Of a stretch of DNA of 64,000 nucleotides, positions 27,632 through 35,740 are shown piece after piece. This DNA comes from Changpingibacter yushuensis (GTDB lineage Bacteria > Actinomycetota > Actinomycetes > Actinomycetales > Actinomycetaceae). The stretch spans positions 1,612,001-1,676,000 of the forward strand of contig NZ_CP059492.1 in NCBI RefSeq assembly GCF_014041995.1. Direction: 5' to 3'. A program made the translations under genes and the position numbers. Numbering within the stretch: position 1 is the stretch's first letter; every line of letters starts with the position of its first letter. The notes under the pieces are model-generated. The model was not told the DNA's origin and ran no database searches. It saw only the letters and a list, made by a program, of their open reading frames with translations.

Positions 27632-28190
27632 GAACCTGGAAAGCCAAGATGCGACCCGGGACAAGGAACGCACCCGGCGCGCACTCATCGATGCTGCCGC
27701 ACAACTGTTCGCAGAAGAGGGCGCCGGAGTGAGTTTGGCGGTTATCTCCACCCGCGCAGGAGTATCTAAGGGGGCGCTGACGCACCATTTCCCCAACCGC
27801 AGCGACCTTGAGATGGCAATGCTGGAGGACGTTGCGCAGCGGTTTTGGGATGAGGTGCACGCTCACGTGGACCTTTCGGAGAATCGCCCAGGCAAGCTGA
27901 TGCGTGCTTACGTCAGAACGCTGACCACACAGAACGAGGTAGTCAAGCAGATCTTCTCGCCCATGTCCCTCATGCAAGTTCTGGGGAGCAAACAACCAAC
28001 GTCAGAACTGCTAGAACGGGACGCCGCTATGTGGCGGGAAGCTTTCGCTGCTGACGGCCTCGACACCCAAACCACGCTGACTGTCCGTTTTGCTGCCGAA
28101 GGTCTGGCCGGATCGGTGGGTTCCTGTTACGTCACAGCGGACGAACTCGCCGTGGCACGGCGCCGACTCTTGGAACTCACAGAAGGCTGA
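27618..28190 (+). CDS. TetR-family transcriptional repressor
   Basis: A 190-residue TetR protein. The helix-turn-helix occupies residues 38-60 (VSLAVISTRAGVSKGALTHH), the helical ligand domain follows. The ATG at 27618 overlaps the end of the MFS gene by 14 bases, so it is translated from the same mRNA. Its likely targets are the AAACCAATTGGTTT palindrome in its own operon promoter and thus the MFS exporter. Length is typical. An extended in-frame start further upstream is not credible because it lies inside the transporter gene. Confidence 0.9.
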   Translation: MSNTENLESQDATRDKERTRRALIDAAAQLFAEEGAGVSLAVISTRAGVSKGALTHHFPNRSDLEMAMLEDVAQRFWDEVHAHVDLSENRPGKLMRAYVRTLTTQNEVVKQIFSPMSLMQVLGSKQPTSELLERDAAMWREAFAADGLDTQTTLTVRFAAEGLAGSVGSCYVTADELAVARRRLLELTEG

Positions 28191-28270
28191 CCTAGCACGG
28201 AATCCGGCAGCTCTCACCAGGGAGGGCGCTAGGACGTGAGAATAAGAGGGCCACGCCACCACCAAAGCCG

Positions 28271-28296
28271 GGCAAGCAAAGCCAGCAAGCAAAGCC
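28271..28296. repeat. Short direct repeat between tetR and Rv2175c-like gene
   Basis: GCAAGCAAAGCC occurs twice, 2 bp apart, in the 107-bp convergent gap. No terminator hairpin was recognised there. Confidence 0.6.
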
Positions 28297-28297
28297 G

Positions 28298-28657
28298 CTA
28301 AATGGCGAGCATCCCTGCCGCGATTCGCACTGCGTGCACCTGCCCATCAAGAAGGGCTTGAATAGGTGAACGGCCAAGTGTCGGCTCTTCAGTGAGCATC
28401 CATTCCACCGATTCGTCTGGACTCAGCCCGCCGTCGTGAAGGGTCACGAGCGTACCGTGTAGCGACTCAACAGGGGCCGGATAACCATCAATCGTGGTGA
28501 GGAAGACCGCCGGAATCATGAGGGCGCGGTTCTCCCCGCGGCGAGCCGCCGCCAAGTAATGATCAGACAAAAGAGCCCGAACCTCACGTTGGCGCACATC
28601 AAGGATTTCGGCAACCTCGGGGATTGAGAGCCACTGGGCTTGTGGAGTTGTAGTCAC
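28298..28657 (-). CDS. Rv2175c-family DNA-binding protein
   Basis: A 119-residue protein of the Rv2175c family. A MerR/excisionase-like winged helix-turn-helix occupies residues 8-45 (WLSIPEVAEILDVRQREVRA), and the C-terminal domain contains GGLSPDESVEWML and GRSPIQALLDG. In M. tuberculosis Rv2175c is phosphorylated by PknL at an N-terminal threonine, which abolishes DNA binding; here TTTP at residues 2-5 could serve. The PASTA kinase gene lies 1.6 kb away. GTG start with GAGAGGG upstream. Confidence 0.88.
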   Translation of the reverse strand: MTTTPQAQWLSIPEVAEILDVRQREVRALLSDHYLAAARRGENRALMIPAVFLTTIDGYPAPVESLHGTLVTLHDGGLSPDESVEWMLTEEPTLGRSPIQALLDGQVHAVRIAAGMLAI

Positions 28658-28904
28658 CCTCTCAGGCTATAGTCTCTGGCCCACCCCGGGAAACTGACCA
28701 GCCCGTATTGCGTTCAATGCAACGTTTGTCATTGCCAAATCATGCGGTTCTTCGCAGAAGACTGAGCTGAGCTCTACTTTCACCATTTTCACATCTTCAC
28801 CATTTGTCACTTTATAAACTCGTGTAACATCTACATATACAGTCCACGACAGTCCAAAACAGGTCATAGTGGTTGGCACGTGCCATTACCACTTGGAGGT
28901 CACC

Positions 28905-30119
28905 ATGCAGGCATCCCGCATCATTCGAACGTCAGGAGCGGTTCTTGCCGCTACCACCACACTTGGAATGGTCGTGCCAACGGTGGCCGCGCAGGCCCCT
29001 GTGCTTCAGGACGATTCGGCCCGTCAGACCACGTCTGAGAAAGCCACCTCCGTCACAGACATGAACTACCGCGTATGCGAAGGTGACACTCTCGAGTCCA
29101 TCGCACAGTCCACTGGCACCGCGGCCGCGGTCATCGCCTACGCTAACAAGCTAGTCAGTTCAGCAATCAGGACTGGTCAGCACCTGTCGATCCCCGTGCC
29201 AACCGCGCAACTCGTGGCAAGCAAGACCACTGCCGTCACATACGTTGTGAAGTCGGGCGATACACTCTCAGGTATCGCCAAGAAATACGGAACTACCGTT
29301 TCCGCGATCGCTTCCGCCAGCGCAGTCACCAACGTCAACCGCATTTCTATCGGCCAGAAGCTCACTATCCCAGGAAAAACAACAACCTCTTCGTCCACGC
29401 CGACGTCGAACACCGCAGCGTCGTCGAACACCACTAGTTCCGCGACGGCGTCGCAAACGTACGTTGTCAGGTCGGGCGATACACTCTCAAGTATTGCCAA
29501 AAAATACGGAACAACCGTTTCCGCGATCGCCTCCGCCAGCGCAGTCACCAACGTCAACCGCATCTCTATCGGCCAGAAGCTCACTATCCGAGGAAAAACT
29601 ACAACAGCTTCGTCTACGACGACGTCGAACACTACCTCTGTACCAAACACGTTTCTTGGCTACACATACTCCTCGGGAACAACGGCAGCTGCCAACCAAA
29701 ACAAGGCAGCCTTGAACGCGATGACCGTGCCCTCGCGGGCGAATATGCAGACAATGGTTCGCCAAGTGGCTATCTCAATGGGCGTTGATCCAACGTTGGC
29801 GCTGGCGCATGCGTACGTAGAATCAGGGTTTGATGCGCGTGCGGTCTCTCCCGCCAATGCTGTGGGAGTCATGCAAGTTATCCCATCATCGGGTGTATGG
29901 GCGTCACAAATGGTGGGCCGCGAACTGAACCTCTTGGACCCGTATGACAACGTTGTGGCTGGGGTCGCGATCATCCGATACCTTGACCGGAACGCTAGTT
30001 CGAAGGACCAAGCGATTGCGGGATACTACCAGGGCCTCGCAGGGGTCAAAAAGAACGGGATGAAGTCGGACACCGTGGCATACGTTGCCAAGGTCAAGGC
30101 TGCCATGGCGCGATTCTGA
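28905..30119 (+). CDS. Secreted LysM lytic transglycosylase
   Basis: A 404-residue exported cell-wall enzyme. An N-terminal signal peptide ends near AAQA (about residue 30). Three LysM modules follow: a divergent one (about 50-95) and two nearly identical ones (about 113-156 and 186-229), separated by Ser/Thr linkers. The C-terminal domain (about 280-404) is an SLT/goose-lysozyme-like transglycosylase with the catalytic glutamate in AHAYVESGFDA and the GVMQVIPSSGV motif. It would bind peptidoglycan and cleave glycan strands. GGAGGTCACC precedes the ATG. The start is at 28905 rather than 28869 because the signal peptide begins there. It is divergent from the Rv2175c-like gene and next to the PASTA kinase. 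Confidence 0.9.
   Translation: MQASRIIRTSGAVLAATTTLGMVVPTVAAQAPVLQDDSARQTTSEKATSVTDMNYRVCEGDTLESIAQSTGTAAAVIAYANKLVSSAIRTGQHLSIPVPTAQLVASKTTAVTYVVKSGDTLSGIAKKYGTTVSAIASASAVTNVNRISIGQKLTIPGKTTTSSSTPTSNTAASSNTTSSATASQTYVVRSGDTLSSIAKKYGTTVSAIASASAVTNVNRISIGQKLTIRGKTTTASSTTTSNTTSVPNTFLGYTYSSGTTAAANQNKAALNAMTVPSRANMQTMVRQVAISMGVDPTLALAHAYVESGFDARAVSPANAVGVMQVIPSSGVWASQMVGRELNLLDPYDNVVAGVAIIRYLDRNASSKDQAIAGYYQGLAGVKKNGMKSDTVAYVAKVKAAMARF
29241..29599. repeat. Duplicated LysM coding module (two copies, ~140 bp each)
   Basis: Copies at about 29241-29380 and 29460-29599 differ at only about a dozen positions, mostly silent. The linker between them is Ser/Thr-rich. A recent duplication or gene conversion is likely. 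Confidence 0.93.
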
Positions 30120-30220
30120 GCGGGAACACTCTTCCACTCCTTAGTGTACGAGACCGCAGTGCGCGGCCCCCTGTTTCGCCACCGTGGCGCGTGAACGCAT
30201 ACCTAATGTTGCCGAAAAGG

Positions 30221-30226
30221 TAATCT
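30221..30226 (+). promoter_or_regulatory. Predicted -10 element for leaderless PASTA kinase transcript
   Basis: TAATCT ends 6 nt before the GTG at 30233. An AAAAGG lies too far upstream to be a good Shine-Dalgarno sequence. Confidence 0.4.
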
Positions 30227-30232
30227 TGGCCT

Positions 30233-32209
30233 GTGGTGCAAACAGATTCCCTAGTAGGCGTGGTTGTGGATTCCCGCTATGCCGTGCTCCAGCGGGTTGG
30301 CCGCGGCGGCATGGCAACGGTGTACCGCGCCCGGGACAAGAGGCTGGAACGCGACGTCGCGATCAAGCTCCTTCATCCGCACTTGGCTGATCAGCCGGAT
30401 TTTTCCGCACGTTTCAACAAGGAAGCCCGCGCTGCGGCCCAACTCTCCAGTCCATACGTTGTTGCCGTGCACGATCAGGGAATGTGGCAAAACGCCGCTG
30501 GACTCCAGCCCTACCTTGTTATGGAATACATCCCTGGCCCGGACGTTCGCTCTGAACTTGCCCGATTGGGAAGCCTCAACCTGGGAACAGCCCTTCAGAT
30601 CACCGAACAGATACTCAAGGCCTTGGCAGAGGCTCATCGTATGGGCCTCGTTCACCGGGACATCAAGCCGGAGAACGTCATGTTAACCAGTCCCCTCCCG
30701 CCCGTGAGCGTCTTCGAACGCCCTGAGATTCACGCGAAAGTGGCTGACTTCGGGTTGGTTCGCATCGTCTCATCTACTTCTCATTCGTCGGCCGTGATGG
30801 GCACAGTTGCCTATATGGCTCCCGAGGTGGCCTCCTCCGGCGTCGTGGAAGCGCCGGCCGACATCTACGGTGTTGGCATCATGCTGTATGAGTTCCTGAC
30901 CGGACGTGTTCCATTTGCTGGTGAAACACCCATCGCTACCGCATACCAGCACATCAACTCTCCGGTGCCTCGCGTGGCCCAACAAGCCTCATGGCTGCCT
31001 GCGGCCGTCGACTCACTTATTGGGCTGTTTGCCGCAAAGAATCCGGCGGATCGCCCCGCTAACGCTACGGCGGCACTTGAGGCACTCGAAGCAGCTCGGG
31101 CATCAGTGCCGGAGGAAGATCTTGTTCGCCGAATCCCAGTGATACCCACGATTCCGGCAAGCGCGCCCGTTGCCGCTGATCACACCCTCATCATGGGCCA
31201 AGAGCAGCCTCCTTCAGAGCATCGAGATGAAGCCACTGGCCACACCAGAGCCCTCACGCTATTTGATGCGGACCACCCGCAGCCCGCTGCTGTGGCCGAA
31301 GGTTCTCCCCCTCCGCCACCAGGTGCGCCGCGCCGGAGAAAGGCCACGCGGCTGATTCTCGCGATCGTGCTGGTAGCTCTGATCGCTTGCGCCACAGCAT
31401 GGTATTTCCTGGCCGGTCCTGGGCAGCGTTTGGCGATTCCCGATGTTACGGGTCAAGAGTATTCGGCAGCTGAAAGCACGCTAGTGAGTGAGGGACTGAG
31501 CGCTGCGCGTGAAGAGGCGTTTTCCGACGACGTCGCCGAAGGCTTGGTTATCTCCACAGACCCAGATGCCGGCACCCGCGTCCCAACTGACCAAGTTGTT
31601 ACTCTCACTGTTTCTTTGGGTGTTGAACAGGTCGAAGTCCCAGATCTTTCGGGCAAGACGGAAGCCGAAGCTCAACAAGCGGTTGCCGAGTCACGCCTCA
31701 CATACGCCCACGCGGAGTCCTATTCAGAGACCGTGGAAGAGGGCTACGTGGTGGTGCAAGACCTCGAGTCAGGAACGTTGGTTGATCACGACTCCACAAT
31801 TACAGTGACGATTTCGCTGGGCCGTGAACCTATCTCCGTCCCATCCGCGGTTGGTTTGAGCAAAGCCGACGCGGTCGCGGCGATCGAAGGAGCAGGTCTT
31901 TCCCCAACCGCGGCGGAGGCGTATTCGGATACCGTGGCCGCCGGAACTGTCATCTCGCAAGATCCCAGCGAGGGCACCCTCTTCAGAAACGATCCCGTGA
32001 CCATCACTGTGTCGCTTGGGCCCGAAATGATTGATGTACCCAATGTGATCGGTCGGACCAAGTCGGACGCGATCTCGATTCTCACAGACGCCGGATTCAC
32101 AGTAAAGAGTGAGAACGCGTTGAGCGTCACTCTGGGGCTTGTCTACTCGCAGTCTCCCAGCAGTGGAAAGGCCCCCAAAGGCAGCGTCATCACAATCTCG
32201 ATTGTCTGA
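30233..32209 (+). CDS. pknL: PASTA-domain serine/threonine kinase (PknL-like)
   Basis: A 658-residue membrane kinase. The N-terminal kinase domain (about residues 12-275) has the Gly-rich loop GRGGMATVYRARD, catalytic loop HRDIKPENVM and DFGLVR. A Pro-rich linker leads to one transmembrane helix (LILAIVLVALIACATAWYF, about residue 383) and four extracellular PASTA domains (about 402-658). Such kinases sense muropeptides or lipid II and control cell-wall growth and division. Its identity as PknL rather than PknB is taken from its neighbours Rv2175c and aroG, as in M. tuberculosis. Start GTG without a clear Shine-Dalgarno sequence. Confidence 0.9.
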   Translation: MVQTDSLVGVVVDSRYAVLQRVGRGGMATVYRARDKRLERDVAIKLLHPHLADQPDFSARFNKEARAAAQLSSPYVVAVHDQGMWQNAAGLQPYLVMEYIPGPDVRSELARLGSLNLGTALQITEQILKALAEAHRMGLVHRDIKPENVMLTSPLPPVSVFERPEIHAKVADFGLVRIVSSTSHSSAVMGTVAYMAPEVASSGVVEAPADIYGVGIMLYEFLTGRVPFAGETPIATAYQHINSPVPRVAQQASWLPAAVDSLIGLFAAKNPADRPANATAALEALEAARASVPEEDLVRRIPVIPTIPASAPVAADHTLIMGQEQPPSEHRDEATGHTRALTLFDADHPQPAAVAEGSPPPPPGAPRRRKATRLILAIVLVALIACATAWYFLAGPGQRLAIPDVTGQEYSAAESTLVSEGLSAAREEAFSDDVAEGLVISTDPDAGTRVPTDQVVTLTVSLGVEQVEVPDLSGKTEAEAQQAVAESRLTYAHAESYSETVEEGYVVVQDLESGTLVDHDSTITVTISLGREPISVPSAVGLSKADAVAAIEGAGLSPTAAEAYSDTVAAGTVISQDPSEGTLFRNDPVTITVSLGPEMIDVPNVIGRTKSDAISILTDAGFTVKSENALSVTLGLVYSQSPSSGKAPKGSVITISIV

Positions 32210-32280
32210 CGGCGCTATTGTCTGAGGACTCGAGAATCTGAGGACTCGAGAATCTGAGGACTCGATAATCTGAGCGTCGG
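32201..32280. repeat. Five 16-bp tandem units spanning the PASTA kinase stop codon
   Basis: Units of 16 bp begin at 32201, 32217, 32233, 32249 and 32265; each contains TCTGA at the same phase. The first holds the gene's last codons and stop, and units three and four are near-identical (AGAATCTGAGGACTCG). Stops fall in all three frames. The array ends in the terminator hairpin. Confidence 0.9.
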
Positions 32281-32312
32281 GTCCCGCCTCGCAACTGGTA
32301 GCGAGACCCGAC
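32276..32312. terminator. Bidirectional terminator between PASTA kinase gene and aroG
   Basis: GTCGGGT pairs with ACCCGAC, and CTCGC with GCGAG across a bulge; the two convergent genes stop on either side. Confidence 0.65.
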
Positions 32313-32321
32313 AAGGGCATC

Positions 32322-33680
32322 TCAGATCTCGATGTGCCGCAGCTCTTCCGCCACGAGGAACGCCATCTCCAAGGACTGCTGGTGATTGAGGCGTGGATCA
32401 ACTAGGGTCTCGTAGCGTTCAGTCAAGGTGTCCTCGACGATCTCTTCAGACCCGCCCAGAATCTCGGTGACATCATCGCCAGTGAGTTCGACATGGATAC
32501 CACCAGGATGTGTACCCAGTTCGCTATGAACAGTGAAGAATCCCTTGATCTCGGTGAGAATGTCACCCAACCGGCGGGTCTTCAAACCGTTCGACGCCGT
32601 GATCGTGTTGCCGTGCATCGGATCTGTCACCCAGGTGACTGGCCGCCCATCTGCCCGCACTGCCTCAACCAAGGCAGGCAGTTTCTCTGTGACAAGGCCA
32701 GCACCCATGCGACTGATGAACGTCAGTCGGCCGGGTTCGCCCTCTGGATTGAGCTTGTCGATGAGGGCAATAGCCTCTTCAGGCTTCGTCGTCGGCCCCA
32801 ACTTGACTCCGATTGGATTGCGAACGTGAGAAAGCAACTCGACGTGGGCGCCCTCCAAATCACGCGTGCGCTCTCCAATCCACACGAGATGTGCGGATGT
32901 GTTGTATGGGAGACCGGTGCGTGAATCTATGCGGGTCATCGCTTCCTCGTAGGGAAGGAGGAGCGCCTCATGCGAACAGTACAGGTCCACTGTGCGGAAA
33001 GAATCATGGGAGACCCCTGCAGCGCGCATGAAGCGCATCGCCCGATCGATCTCACCCGCCATCGCTTCGTATTGGCTGTAAGCCGGATTGGCCATGAAGC
33101 CCTTGTTCCATTCGTGCACCTTCGTCAGGTCCGCAAAACCACCAGTGGTGAATGCGCGCACGAGGTTCAAAGTGGCAACCGAGTGCTGGTACGCGGAGAT
33201 CAAGCGCTCCGGATCCGGAATGCGAGCCTCCGGCGTGAACTCGTGCCCATTGACTGCGTCGCCCATGTAGGAAGGCAACGATATGCCGTCACGAGTCTCA
33301 ATGTCGTTTGACCGAGGCTTAGCAAACTGACCCGCCATGCGCCCGATCTTGACCACGGGTACGGAGGCTCCATATGTCAGCACTACCGCCATCTGGAGAA
33401 TTGTGCGAATTCGCGCCCTAATTCGATCCGCACGCACGTCAGCAAAGGTTTCAGCGCAGTCTCCACCCATAAGCACAAAGGCTTCACCACGGGAGGCCTG
33501 AGCCATCTCTTGCTTCAGCTTGTCCGATTCGCCTGCAAAGACGAGAGGTGGAAGGGTGCGCAGATAAGCAACAACTCGATCCAGTTCGTCTTTGTCTGGC
33601 CAAGCAGGCTGGTGTTTGGCCGGCTTATCGCGCCAGGCCAAGAGTGCAGCCAACGTTTCCTCATCTGCGTCGTCAAACAT
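32322..33680 (-). CDS. aroG: Class II DAHP synthase (3-deoxy-7-phosphoheptulonate synthase)
   Basis: A 452-residue type II DAHP synthase, the first enzyme of the shikimate pathway: phosphoenolpyruvate plus erythrose 4-phosphate. Conserved segments include VLMGGDCAETFADV (metal-binding cysteine), WIGERTRDLEGAHVE, KLGPTTKPEEA and WVTDPMHGNT. It corresponds to Rv2178c. The ATG has no Shine-Dalgarno sequence; TAGAAT ends 7 nt upstream. It is convergent with the PASTA kinase gene, separated by the terminator. The regulatory N-terminal extension seen in mycobacteria is short here. Confidence 0.95.
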   Translation of the reverse strand: MFDDADEETLAALLAWRDKPAKHQPAWPDKDELDRVVAYLRTLPPLVFAGESDKLKQEMAQASRGEAFVLMGGDCAETFADVRADRIRARIRTILQMAVVLTYGASVPVVKIGRMAGQFAKPRSNDIETRDGISLPSYMGDAVNGHEFTPEARIPDPERLISAYQHSVATLNLVRAFTTGGFADLTKVHEWNKGFMANPAYSQYEAMAGEIDRAMRFMRAAGVSHDSFRTVDLYCSHEALLLPYEEAMTRIDSRTGLPYNTSAHLVWIGERTRDLEGAHVELLSHVRNPIGVKLGPTTKPEEAIALIDKLNPEGEPGRLTFISRMGAGLVTEKLPALVEAVRADGRPVTWVTDPMHGNTITASNGLKTRRLGDILTEIKGFFTVHSELGTHPGGIHVELTGDDVTEILGGSEEIVEDTLTERYETLVDPRLNHQQSLEMAFLVAEELRHIEI

Positions 33681-33687
33681 GCATCCG

Positions 33688-33693
33688 ATTCTA
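33688..33693 (-). promoter_or_regulatory. Predicted -10 element for leaderless aroG transcript
   Basis: TAGAAT on the minus strand ends 7 nt before the ATG at 33680. The sequence before it lies in a hairpin (33695-33734). Confidence 0.45.
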
Positions 33694-33694
33694 T

Positions 33695-33734
33695 CCGTCT
33701 GCCGGATGCCGGAATGACACGTTCCGCCAGACGG
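33695..33734. other. Inverted repeat directly upstream of aroG
   Basis: CCGTCTG and CAGACGG flank a 26-bp loop region that also contains CCGG repeats. It covers the -35 region of the predicted aroG promoter and may be an operator. It abuts the terminator hairpin at 33735. Confidence 0.35.
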
Positions 33735-33779
33735 ATGCTGGGATCCTCACGTGCATTGTGCACGCAAAGATCCCAGCAT
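33735..33779 (-). terminator. Terminator after phosphofructokinase gene
   Basis: ATGCTGGGATC pairs with GATCCCAGCAT (11 bp), with an inner GTGCA/TGCAC pair. No U-tract follows. Confidence 0.6.
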
Positions 33780-33823
33780 TCCTCAACCAAGAGGCCGTGC
33801 TCGTGGACTCATCACGCGCTTCT

Positions 33824-35035
33824 TCAGCGTGCCTGAACCGTTTGACCGATCGATGCCATGGTTTCAGTGAACCAACCCTGCGTGACGTCGAAGGCCTTGG
33901 CTCCCTTGATCCGCGGGAACGCAATGTTGGTAAGTACGTCACCATTCTCTTCATCGTGGCCGATCACGCCCGGCTTTCCAGCCAGTGCGCACTCCACTGC
34001 GAGGTCAACCATGCCCTTGATGAGCCGGAGGTCATCTGCATTTGCATGCCATGCGCGGGAGAAGTATCCAGACTTCTGAACCATGACCTTTTCAGCGCCA
34101 ATACGGTCAGCGAACTGCTTAGCAAACCACTGACCAGGGTTGATCGTGTCAAGTTTGACGTGACCAAACGGATCGCGCTGAACTTCTTCGCCGGCAGCTT
34201 CCTTTTCAGCAATGATCTCATCCACACCAGCACCCTCGGAAAGGAAGATGTTGACGTTGCCGATTTCATCCATGATGGCGCGGAGGCGTGTGGCTTCCGC
34301 ATCCAGATCGATGGACATCTCTGGCAGGTACACCGCGTGAACGTCCCAGCGCTCTTCAGATAGACCGATGGTTGGTGCCCACTCCTGCTTGCCAACCCAC
34401 TTGTGGTAATCGTAGGCGGACTGAGCGGTCAGGTAACCGCAGTTGCGGCCCATGACTTCATGGACAATGAGCATGCGCGGGTTTGAACGGTGTTCGCCAA
34501 TGATGTGCTGCGCAAAATCTGCCGCTTCTTCTGCCGCAGTCCATGCACCCAGTGACTGGCGAATAGGAACGATGTCATTGTCGATGGTCTTGGGCAGACC
34601 CACAACCGTCAACTCATAGTCATGATCGTGGAGGTAGGCGGCGAGGTCAGCTGCGGTGGTGTTGGTGTCATCGCCACCGATAGTGTGGAGAACATCCACC
34701 CCGTCTTTGCGCAACTGCTCAGCGGCGACTTCGAGGGGATTCTCGCCTTCCTTGACCAGACCACGCTCAACGAGGTTCTTGGCATTTGTCAGCTTCACCC
34801 GGGAGTTGCCAATGGGCGAACCACCGAAGCGATTGAGAATGGCTGCATTCTTGCGTGCCTCGTCATCTACAAGAACATAGTTGCCGGTCAGAAGACCGTG
34901 GTAGCCGTATTGGTAGGCGATGATCTCAACGTCTGGAGAAACTTCGTTGTAGCGCTCAATGAGGCCACCGACAGCAGCGGACAAGCAAGGTGCGAATCCA
35001 CCTGCAGTGAGGAGAGCGACGCGGCGAACAGTCAT
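33824..35035 (-). CDS. pfp: Pyrophosphate-dependent 6-phosphofructokinase
   Basis: A 403-residue PFK. The residues that distinguish PPi- from ATP-dependent enzymes are GGDDT at 120-124 (Asp at the position of Gly in ATP-PFK) and PKTIDNDI at 148-155 (Lys instead of Gly after Pro), both of the PPi type. Other conserved segments are VMGRNCGYL and YFSRAWHA-like C-terminal helix. The enzyme would make fructose 1,6-bisphosphate reversibly with PPi. A GGGAAGG sequence precedes the ATG. It lies next to aroG, as PFK does in Streptomyces. Confidence 0.92.
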   Translation of the reverse strand: MTVRRVALLTAGGFAPCLSAAVGGLIERYNEVSPDVEIIAYQYGYHGLLTGNYVLVDDEARKNAAILNRFGGSPIGNSRVKLTNAKNLVERGLVKEGENPLEVAAEQLRKDGVDVLHTIGGDDTNTTAADLAAYLHDHDYELTVVGLPKTIDNDIVPIRQSLGAWTAAEEAADFAQHIIGEHRSNPRMLIVHEVMGRNCGYLTAQSAYDYHKWVGKQEWAPTIGLSEERWDVHAVYLPEMSIDLDAEATRLRAIMDEIGNVNIFLSEGAGVDEIIAEKEAAGEEVQRDPFGHVKLDTINPGQWFAKQFADRIGAEKVMVQKSGYFSRAWHANADDLRLIKGMVDLAVECALAGKPGVIGHDEENGDVLTNIAFPRIKGAKAFDVTQGWFTETMASIGQTVQAR

Positions 35036-35092
35036 CTTTAACCTTCCCTAAGGTCGTGTTCGGTGTTAATCACCCGTCCATTCTAGCGGCGG

Positions 35093-35098
35093 TATGCT
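35093..35098 (+). promoter_or_regulatory. Predicted -10 element for leaderless small membrane protein
   Basis: TATGCT ends 7 nt before the ATG at 35106. It is five bases of TATAAT type at matching positions T, A and final T. Confidence 0.4.
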
Positions 35099-35105
35099 AG
35101 GACCT

Positions 35106-35660
35106 ATGCCACAGACCCCGGGACCAGGCACACCTGATGACAGTTTTGAAGCCACGTGGGCTGAATATGCCGCCGAATTGAATGCCATTACGGATGAAGC
35201 GGCACTCGATTCGGCCGGCCCTGACCAGTTTCATGTTGCGAGACCACGTGTGGATTCAGACTCCGATTCTGAGGATGGCCGCGATTCCGTTCTCACCTAT
35301 TCAGACCCAAACGGCGGACTGAATGGTCCGCGCGACTGGTCTCCCGGCGAGGAAGCAGATGCGGAAGCAGTTGCGGAAACAAACGCGGACGAACCCTTCT
35401 ATTTGAGTCCAGAAGCTCCAGCAGACCAATCTCTTAATGGACCCGTAGGCTCGGCCCATCGGCATTCAGCGCTGCTGTGGGGTGGAGCTCTAGTTGCCCT
35501 TGCCGTTGCAGTTCTCATGGCGTTTTCAGTGATTCCAGGCGGAGTTGTCGGTGCCACGATAGTGGGCGTATCCGCTTTTGTACTCGCCGCTATCGCTGCG
35601 TTCGCGACTTCTCCCGACCAAGGTGACGTTGATCCGTACGACGACGGCGCGCGCCTGTGA
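35106..35660 (+). CDS. Hypothetical protein with C-terminal membrane hairpin
   Basis: A 184-residue protein that I cannot place in a named family. Residues 1-110 are acidic and Pro/Ser-rich, likely disordered and cytoplasmic. Two transmembrane helices follow at about 122-140 (LWGGALVALAVAVLMAFSVI) and 145-163, and the tail is short and acidic. The start at 35106 is preferred over 35094 because TATGCT lies 7 nt before it. It precedes the DEDD nuclease gene by 80 bp and is divergent from the phosphofructokinase gene. Confidence 0.55.
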   Translation: MPQTPGPGTPDDSFEATWAEYAAELNAITDEAALDSAGPDQFHVARPRVDSDSDSEDGRDSVLTYSDPNGGLNGPRDWSPGEEADAEAVAETNADEPFYLSPEAPADQSLNGPVGSAHRHSALLWGGALVALAVAVLMAFSVIPGGVVGATIVGVSAFVLAAIAAFATSPDQGDVDPYDDGARL

Positions 35661-35727
35661 CTTTCTGAACACCCGATTACGACAGGTCGGAAGACTTCAG
35701 GAATCAGAATCTGTCCCCTCATGACCG

Positions 35728-35733
35728 TAGCCT
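35728..35733 (+). promoter_or_regulatory. Predicted -10 element for leaderless DEDD nuclease transcript
   Basis: TAGCCT ends 7 nt before the GTG at 35741, with no Shine-Dalgarno sequence. Confidence 0.4.
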
Positions 35734-35740
35734 TGGACAT

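Noticed and set aside
28667-28879. 70-residue open frame on the minus strand before the LysM gene
   Set aside because: It overlaps the promoter region and has no ribosome binding site or recognised homology.
28830-28904. c-di-AMP riboswitch upstream of the LysM gene
   Set aside because: The leader is only about 75 bp and lacks the expected conserved segments.
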